The notes below the pieces were generated by a model. That model searched no databases. It saw only the letters and a list, made by a program, of their open reading frames with translations, and was not told the DNA's origin. A DNA stretch of 64,000 nucleotides from Ophiostoma sp. CBS 140.51 (lineage: Eukaryota; Ascomycota; Sordariomycetes; Ophiostomatales; Ophiostomataceae). The first letter of the stretch is position 1. Each line of letters starts with the position of its first letter. The stretch spans positions 1 to 64,000 of the forward strand of contig JANSLP010000042.1 of NCBI GenBank assembly GCA_029298735.1. The letters are read 5' to 3'. The position numbers were made by a program, and so were the translations under genes. Below, piece after piece: positions 56,801 through 64,000 of this stretch.

Positions 56801-59800
56801 TCCAGCGAGAACTGGACGGCAGTGTTGTACACTGTCACCGGCTTCACGAAACGCCTCGACACAGCGTGGATTGGTGCCATTTTCCTGATTGGCTGGTTCA
56901 TTTTATCATACTTCATCTTGGTCAACATGTTCATTGCAGTTATCCAAGAGAACTTTGATGTGAGCGAGGACCAAAAGCGGTTGGAGCAAGTCAAAGCATT
57001 CCTTCAGAGGAGAGAGCTCGGAACATCCGCTAGCAACCTCTCGCTCTCTGCAATGTTCTCTCTGGGCCGGCGAGCAAAAAGAAAAGACCCTCTCGACTAT
57101 GGGCCTGGTATGATGGAGATGCTTCTGAAGGAGGCCGTTGTTCGCGAATTTTTGAATGAAGCTCTAGATCCGCTTCAGGACCCTTCTACGGGGCATCAGA
57201 CATCTTCACAAGTCCAGGACGTTCTTGGTGGGACAGCCAAAGCGGGCGTTTTGCCGACAATATGGGCAAAAATGTCACGCTGGACATCCAGCAATGATCC
57301 GAACCCGTTCTACTCCAACGTTCGATTTGATGTTCGCAACGAAAATTTGGATCCAAGACAGATGGCTCGTGAGGCCGTATCTGCTACATCCGCGCGGCGT
57401 AAAGCCCAGCGCGAGTACCTAGGTCGCCACCCGACCTACAATAATTCACTATTCATATTCACTCCGAGGAATCCGTTCCGACGCCTTTGCCAACGCCTGG
57501 TAGGACCGGGTAGAGGCTCTGAACGGTTCGATGGTGTGGAACCGAACAAGTACGCCTGGTACACCTTTTCGGCGTTTATCTATGCATCAATTGTCGCCAT
57601 GGTTATTATTGCGTGCGTCACTACGCCATTGTACCAAAAACAATATTTTGATGCGGGTCATACATTCAGTTTCAAAAACTGGTTTGTCTGGACAGATATG
57701 GCTTTTGCTGTGGTGTTCACAGTTGAAGCTGTTGTCAAGATCATCGCGGACGGCTTCTTCTGGACACCAAACGCGTACTTCCGCAGCTCGTGGGGTATCA
57801 TTGATGCAGTCGTATTGATTACACTGTGGATCAATGTAGCGACACTGTTTGCCAATGACGGTGCCGTCTCTCGAGCCGTTGGCGCTTTCAAGGCCCTCAG
57901 AGCATTGCGACTACTGAACGTCAGTGACAGCGCCCGGGAAACGTTTCACTCCCTAATCATTGTTGGAGGCTGGAAAATCCTCAGTGCCGCATTTGTGTCC
58001 ATTTCTCTGCTCATCCCGTTTGCCATCTACGGCCTCAATCTTTTCCGCGGACAGATGGTGTCATGCAACGACGAGAGTGGGTCGATTTTGCGCCTTCAGG
58101 ACTGTACTGGGGAGTATCTCAGCACGCCCTTCAGCAATGATTGGCAGCTTCTCAGCCCTCGTGTCGCAGAAAACCCATACTACAGCTTCGACGACTTTGG
58201 ATCCTCTATTCTTATCCTGTTTACCATTGTTAGCCAGGAGGGCTGGGTTGACGTGTCCTTCCAAGCCCAGTCCGTCACGGGAGTTGGAAACCAGCCTCAA
58301 TTTGGGGCAGCCCAGGGCAACGCATTGTTTTTCGTTGTCTTCAACCTTCTTGCGACCATCTTTGTGCTGACATTGTTCATTTCTGTTTTCATGCGGAATT
58401 ACACTGAGCAAACTGGTGTCGCATTTCTCACCGGAGATCAACGGGCATGGCTCGAGCTACGCAAACTCCTGCGACAGATATCGCCGTCGAAGAGCTCTTA
58501 TGATGAGTCCAAGAATAGGCTTAAGCAGTGGTGCCATAAACGTGCTATTGAAAAGCATGGGAAGTGGTATTTGGGCATCACCATGGTGCTGGTGCTGCAC
58601 CTTATTCTCCTTATCCTGGAATACTCGACAGAGCCTGACTGGTGGACTAACACACGCGACTACATCTTTCTCTTCTTCACACTCGTTTACATGGCAAACA
58701 TCTCCATCCGTATTGTCGGCCTTGGGTGGAGCCGTTTCCGGAGAAGCTCATGGGATGTTTTTTCCATGTGTGCTGTGGCGGGGGCATTTGCGACGTCTAT
58801 CCTGTTCCTTGCGGAGCCTGGGCAAGATACGTTTATCCAGCTGCACAAGTTTTTCCTAGTGGCTATCGTCTTGCTTCTCATTCCCCGCAACGATGCACTG
58901 GATCAATTGTTCAAGACAGCGGCGGCAAGTGTTACAACGATTGGGAGTCTCCTGGCCACCTGGCTGGTCTTCTTTTTAGTATTTGCCATTGCCATGACGC
59001 AATCTTTCAGCCTGACCCGGTTCAGTTCGCAAGAAACAAACAACATCAACCTGCGCACAGTTCCGAATGCCCTGATTCTTCTGTTCCGAATGAGCTGCGG
59101 TGAAGGCTGGAACCAAATCATGGAGGACTTTGCGGGCGTTGAGCCACCCCTCTGCGTCGAGGCGCCAACTTTTTTTGGCAGTGACTGTGGCAGCACGGCC
59201 TGGGCGAGAGTGTTATTTATTGCATGGAACATAATCAGCATGTACATTTTTGTCAACCTGTTTGTGTCGCTCATCTACGAAAGTTTCTCGTATGTCTACC
59301 AGCGGTCCAGCGGCCTGGCAGATATCAGCAGGGACGAGATTCGACGGTTCAAAGAAGCCTGGCGCAGTGTGGATCCGAACGGCACGGGGTTCATCTCGCG
59401 CGAGGCATTCCCTCGTCTTCTCGGAGAGCTGTCGGGTGTGTTTGAGATGCGTATTTACGACCACGAAGACTCTGTTCGAAGCATCCTCGAGTTTGCACGC
59501 AACGATGAGACAACGCCCCAAGCTCGACATGCGTCGTTGGCATCGCAAAGTGTGCTCACAGGCGTCAACTTGCAAAAGCTCAACGAGCGTGTCAATCAAA
59601 TTGACATTAACCGTGTACGCGAGCGGCGCCGCCGGTTCAACATTTTTTACGAGGAGGTCATGGTGTCCGCCGACCCAGACAAGGGCATTTTCTTCACAAC
59701 AGTGTTGATGATCCTTGCTCACTACAATATTATCAGCGACAGCAAGAGCTTGAGGTGAGTTTTACAGGATACATGAGCAAGCGATATTGTTTTGCCTTTC

Positions 59801-60583
59801 CCCAAATGATACACAGGTCACTGACGGGTTCTCTCTCTCTTTTTTCCCCTCTTGCTCGTCTAGGCTTGAAGAATTTCTACGTCGGCGTGCACGGCTGCAA
59901 CGAGTCGAGGAGGAAGTACGGCGTAGGGTTGTTTTGGGATTCTTTAACACCCTGTAAGTTCGCTGTCCGCCACCCGTGGTTTTTACAGATCTTGTCACTA
60001 ATGCATACGTTGTAACAGTTATTGGTCGAGGAAATTCAGACGGCACATGGAGCAAAAGCGGTCTGCACGCATGACGGGCATTCCTCAACTTGGCATCCCT
60101 GATATCCTTGTCGACGACGAAGACGAACGGACAGCGGGTGCAGAGGTAGGACAAAGTGCAGGCGCGGCGGTGCCGTCGCAGGCAGCGGCGACTTTGCTTA
60201 GTGCCGAACATGCGGCAGGGTCAGCACAGCACCACCGGTCATGGTCCGGCGCCAGCATGGATATCAGCCTCCACGATACAAACTATGCTCATCCTCTAAG
60301 TGCACCGCGCACCGGCGGCCTCTCATCGCCGACGGGTTCTGGGGGTCTGCAGCCGCAGAGGCATCAACACAACTCCAGCGCGTTTAGCTTTGAGCTACAG
60401 GAGCCCAGCGCACAATCTGCGGCCGACGGCAGCAGGCGCGGGAGTGCCGTGAGCGCCATGAGCGGCGTGAGCGGCGTGAGTGGTGTGAGCCCAGGCCTTT
60501 TGCGTGAAATGCTCGACGACTCGGTTTGGGTAGAGTCGATCCGGAGAAGTGCTACACAACGCCGAAGCGGCTGGGGCACATGA
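53875..60583 (+). CDS. CCH1: Voltage-gated calcium channel alpha subunit Cch1, 4 exons
   Basis: Plasma-membrane Ca2+ channel pore of the high-affinity uptake system, working with Mid1. Exons 53875-55512, 55595-59754, 59864-59953 and 60019-60583 give 6453 nt (2150 residues). A disordered ~320-residue N-terminus precedes four 6-TM repeats. S4-like segments include YVFRMLSCLRIVRLLG, FQILRAYRVVLAIPM and FKALRALRLLNVS; repeat IV has fewer charges (HKFFLVAIVLLLIPR). Pore positions: repeat I MSANTFSD (Asn688), II SSENWTAV (Glu951), III SQEGWVDV (Glu1428), IV SCGEGWNQ (Glu1716). So three of four expected pore glutamates are present. A C-terminal EF-hand-like DPNGTGFISREA (about 1808-1820) is present. 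The tail carries GVSGVSGVS repeats. Confidence 0.95.
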
Positions 60584-63500
60584 AGGGGGCTGTTGCTCAG
60601 AGCCACAAATCAGACTTTGCGGTGCCGTCATCGTTGTTTTCTCTTGCTGCCTTCCCGCTGGGATACTTGAGCGTTTGTTGTTTCTTCTTATCATTTGGGG
60701 GGTCTACTTTTTCTTTCTTCCCCTCCTTCTCCTGTTCTTTTGTTTCTCTTTTTCTCTTCTTTTTCTTTTCCTTCTCTTACGGTGACCATTTCTGGCGGCG
60801 TGGTGACAAGCAAGGCGTTCTGTTATCTTGGGGAGTTTAATTTGATTTGTCGACATATAAAGACGGGGCACCACTGTAGATTTACTTCTCTTGCTGTTTT
60901 TTTTTTGTTTTTTTTTGTTTTGGTATCTGCAGCCAGAATCGTTTGGTTCATGTTGGGTTGCCATGGATTAGTCGAGTTTATCTGTTCCGAGAGTATCTCA
61001 AGGCATTCTGTCTACAAATGCATCTGGACATCCGGTGTGAAAAGTTGCAACGTGTTTGGGCCGAGCATGGCTGACAACATATCGCCGTCCCACCCCCGCA
61101 GCACGGAGTACTCTGCACCTTCTTGTTATGGCCCTTCCTAATTTGATGAGTCCAAGATCATGCACACACTCACGCACTGTCATCCTCTGGCCTGTTTCCC
61201 CAGTCTAGTCTGCCGAGCAGTACGGCACGGCTGGCTCTCCTGTCTGATCGACTCTAACCCGCGGGAGACTTGGGAGGTGCTCGGCCGGCTCAATCTCTTT
61301 GGCCTAAACCTCAGCTTGTTTAGTCTCCTTATTCTCTGACGGCAACGGACGGGAATCTCGATTGCGGGTGCTTTCGGTGGCTTTGCTTAGGTAAGTTTTG
61401 CACGCGTGCGTCAAAGAAAGGGAGACAGACGAGAGGGACTTCCGCCCACAGCAGATTGCAACCCTCCCTCGCCAGAATTAATGGCACAATTGAGTTCACC
61501 TGCCTGCCTCCCTAGTTCATCTCGGGCAGCTTTCGAGAGCCCTTTCCCAATGGTCTTTTTCTCAATGGCTCTTTGGGCTGAAGGGAGTACGAAGTATTAC
61601 TATGTAGACTATGCACAGTGTACTCCATATATATGCAGAGTATTGCTCCTCAAATAGGTCAGGATATATTTCGTACTCACACGCATTGGATTCACGCCGA
61701 AGGGTCTGGAACCGCGTCACAGAGAAGCGTGGAATGGGTGGGCTTAATTAGGACGCAGCTGCATGAAACAAGCCGCGCCCTCCTTCCCTTTCCGTCGTGT
61801 TGTTTGCTGTGATCCACACCGTCCTCAATCCCCCGCTGCTTCCCTTTCTTTCCCTCCAGGCTTCTCCTGGCCTCGCTGCCCCCCGGCTCATTTGGCAGCG
61901 CTCATTTCCCATCATCAACTTTTGCATTTTGGAGTCTCCACGCCAGATTTTGCATTCCTCGCCTGCCCTTTGCTCTTCCGCCCTTTTCTCTTTTCTCGCC
62001 CGTCAGCTTTGCTTGTGCGCCATCACGTCGCTTTGCTTGATTAGGTCTTTCTTTGTCTGTACACTTATTGAGTCTCATTTGGTGCCTTCACAGTATTCAT
62101 CTACCTGTCGTGCGGCCATTTTGTTCAGCTATTCAGTGCATTGCTTCATATTAAACATACCACGTACGGAGTACAGCACGACACACATTCGTGTTGTCCA
62201 TCGAATTGGGCGTCTCACGGCATAATCAACGGCACGTGGCTTCCTACGAAGTACTGCCACTGTCCCTGCTGAACACTTGTTGGACACCATCTCCACCGTG
62301 TTGGCAGTGTTAGGGCCAGGCCAAGCACTGGCAACCCCTGGTCTGAAAGATAAGAATACCACGGCAAGGCTCAAACGCAGCTCCCACGCCGAAACACACG
62401 ACCCTGGCTGTCTACCCTGCCAGCTTGCCTGCGCACGGACGGCGTCGCAGACTCTCGTTTCTGCAAGTTGTGTTTGCCATTGCTCTTGTTGTTGCTGGCA
62501 TTGGTTTCACCACCGCCGCCAAAACGCATTGGCTGCGCATGACTGCTGGGCATAACCTGTTGGTGTTGGATACCCCTTATTCTCTGACATGCGTGGTCAC
62601 TTCTGGCTAACAAGCTTGCACGTCGTGCATACGAAGACAAGTACGGCGTACAGAGTATTACTGCGTGAAGATATCTTGCAGGTGGCTCGGTTTGCACGGA
62701 ATCAGACAAAGTAGGATCCAGGCAGGGAATGCGGAGTAGCAGGTCTCGAAATATATTTTTGCGACCGCCTGTGTGTGCGAACATACGATACAAATACACG
62801 GATAGTGCGCTCACATTTGTTGTGGCATCCTGCATGCACTCAGTGTTGTTGGGGAGATGTGCCATGCTTGGCAGGGTACGGTCGCCTTCGCACTTGTCCG
62901 GAGTATTTACAACGTATTGCAGTATGGAATAATGGTAAGTAGATACCTGCGAGCAATAGAGAACAGCTCCAGTTCCCAACGCACTGTGGCTTCAGCTTCA
63001 TCCCTGCGTCACTCAATCCGTCACCCATTCCACCCTCGATTCGATGCACCCCCTCCCTCCCCCGTTCCTATTCTTACTCCATCCTCCCTATCCCCCTTCC
63101 CCCCTCTTCCTCTCCCTTCATGCCTGGAGCCATCCAGTGTGTGTGGCCTCGGACCCCGCCCATTCAAACTCTGATGTTCCGTGGCAAGTACGACGTACAA
63201 TGGGATGCATGGTTTGCGACAAGTACACACCCCCATTGCGACGTACTCCGTACGGAGCACACTCGTTGTGCTTCGAACCGGGCCAGTCGTCTCAGCACAG
63301 CATCGAATTGATACATAACCCATGGCCCGTCCGTCCTCCATTCCACCAGACGTTTCTCTCTCTCTCCTTCTCTTGCAGCCAAACACAGCGACATACTTCT
63401 CTCACGACTTCTCTTGTTGTGCAACACGACACTCGGCCTTACGCCACATCACCAATTTTGTCCATTGCCCGGTCTCTTCTGGAAAGCAGCGGGCTATCCT

Positions 63501-63845
63501 CTCGTTTGAACCTTACATCCTATACTCATTGTCACTCTTTACATTCGAACATTTATACTTGAAAACAATTCCGTCTTCTTTCCTTCATCCTCCTTTGATC
63601 AAACTCCGCAAAAATCCACCTTCTATCATCTCTCTTTTATTATACAAGGCTGCGCCTTTCACTTCACATAATTTCACCGCCGTGACTCTGATCACCCGCC
63701 ATCCGGCTCTGTTTCGTGCCATTCTTCGTCCCATTCAAAAGAAGGCACACAAGCCCAGTCCTCATCGCACGGCATACAACAGACAACGCTGTTCTCAACG
63801 TCCTATAATCCAACATCCAGGTCATAACACCCAGCTGGCTTTAAA
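60584..63845. other. Intergenic region, no gene supported
   Basis: 3.3 kb. It begins with CCH1 3' sequence, rich in T at about 60,690-60,780 and 60,896-60,920. Plus-strand C/T-rich sequence returns from about 63,300 to 63,845, a probable leader of the gene at the right edge. Two exact copies of the intergenic 9-mer occur (62165-62173 and 63244-63252), the latter inside a palindrome. Open frames are short and composition-driven. Confidence 0.5.
63246..63257. repeat. Perfect 12-bp palindrome CTCCGTACGGAG
   Basis: Fused head-to-head form of the TACTCCGTA motif: GTACTCCGTACGGAGCAC at 63243-63260. It lies about 590 bp upstream of the partial gene at the right edge. Confidence 0.9.
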
Positions 63846-64000
63846 ATGCAGTCATCCCGGTTCCACGCTCTGGCGGCTCGCTTCTCCCCCCAAAAATTGC
63901 GCACCTCGCTCCGCCGCGCTTCCACATCATCCACCGCTAGCAGCAGCAGGAACTCCTACTCGTCTACCGCCAGCTCCCCAGTCAGCACAATCAACAGTGT
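63846..64000 (+). CDS. Start of a gene cut by the window edge, possible mitochondrial presequence
   Basis: ATG at 63846 after a CA/CC-rich leader opens a frame of 51 codons that runs off the window: MQSSRFHALAARFSPQKL, then RTSLRRASTSSTASSSRNSY and a further Ser-rich stretch. The first ~28 residues have alternating Arg and hydrophobic residues, Ser/Thr-rich and without acidic residues, which is the look of a mitochondrial targeting peptide. The family cannot be told from this fragment. Confidence 0.6.
   Translation, partial: MQSSRFHALAARFSPQKLRTSLRRASTSSTASSSRNSYSSTASSPVSTINS

Overview
This is a stretch of nuclear chromosome from a filamentous ascomycete. Genes carry short spliceosomal introns (roughly 50-130 nt, mostly GTATGT/GTAAGT/GTGAGT donors, CTAAC/CTGAC-type branch sites, standard genetic code). 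Intergenic regions are long, and the protein families are those of Pezizomycotina, most like Sordariomycetes; the order is not certain. I see no rRNA, convincing tRNA, CRISPR, prophage, transposase or reverse transcriptase. Most genes are conserved single-copy eukaryotic genes, so the window reads as ordinary core chromosome rather than an accessory island.

Layout (+ right, - left). 0.5-1.8 kb: NAS6/gankyrin (-). 2.3-3.9 kb: splicing factor PRP46 (+). 4.1-6.7 kb: ORC1 (-). 7.7-9.7 kb: unrecognised 596-residue protein (+). 10.0-10.8 kb: prefoldin subunit 5 (-). 11.2-12.0 kb: ESCRT-I subunit VPS37 (+). 13.8-15.1 kb, possibly to 15.4 kb: conserved fungal protein of unknown function (-). 15.1-23.2 kb: eight kilobases with no gene I can support. 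23.2-25.0 kb: F-box protein (+). 26.3-29.6 kb: AT-hook/poly-Gln nuclear protein (-). 31.6-33.2 kb: V-ATPase subunit C, VMA5 (+). 33.8-34.7 kb: APS kinase MET14 (-). 35.2-35.7 kb: small secreted GPI-type protein (-). 37.6-40.8 kb: meiotic MutS homologue MSH5 (-). 41.5-42.0 kb: EMC5 (-). 43.0-44.8 kb: HMG-box regulator (-). 49.6-52.5 kb: DDT/WHIM-PHD chromatin protein (-). 53.9-60.6 kb: voltage-gated calcium channel CCH1 (+). 63.8 kb to the window edge: start of a further gene (+).

The genes do not form one pathway. They cover chromatin and DNA metabolism (ORC1, MSH5, the PHD, AT-hook and HMG proteins), protein quality control and trafficking (NAS6, prefoldin, VPS37, EMC5, F-box), and ion transport or sulfur assimilation (VMA5, CCH1, MET14). 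Several neighbours are divergent pairs sharing a promoter region. I rebuilt exon structures by hand; every multi-exon model below keeps one open frame from ATG to stop, except the 13.8-15.1 kb gene, whose 5' end is unresolved.

I found no obvious new multi-gene system. The points most worth checking are: a 9-mer (TACTCCGTA/TACGGAGTA) that occurs nine times and only between genes; the large gene-free blocks; the unrecognised 596-residue protein; the HMG-box, PHD and AT-hook chromatin proteins; and the asymmetric pore signature of CCH1.
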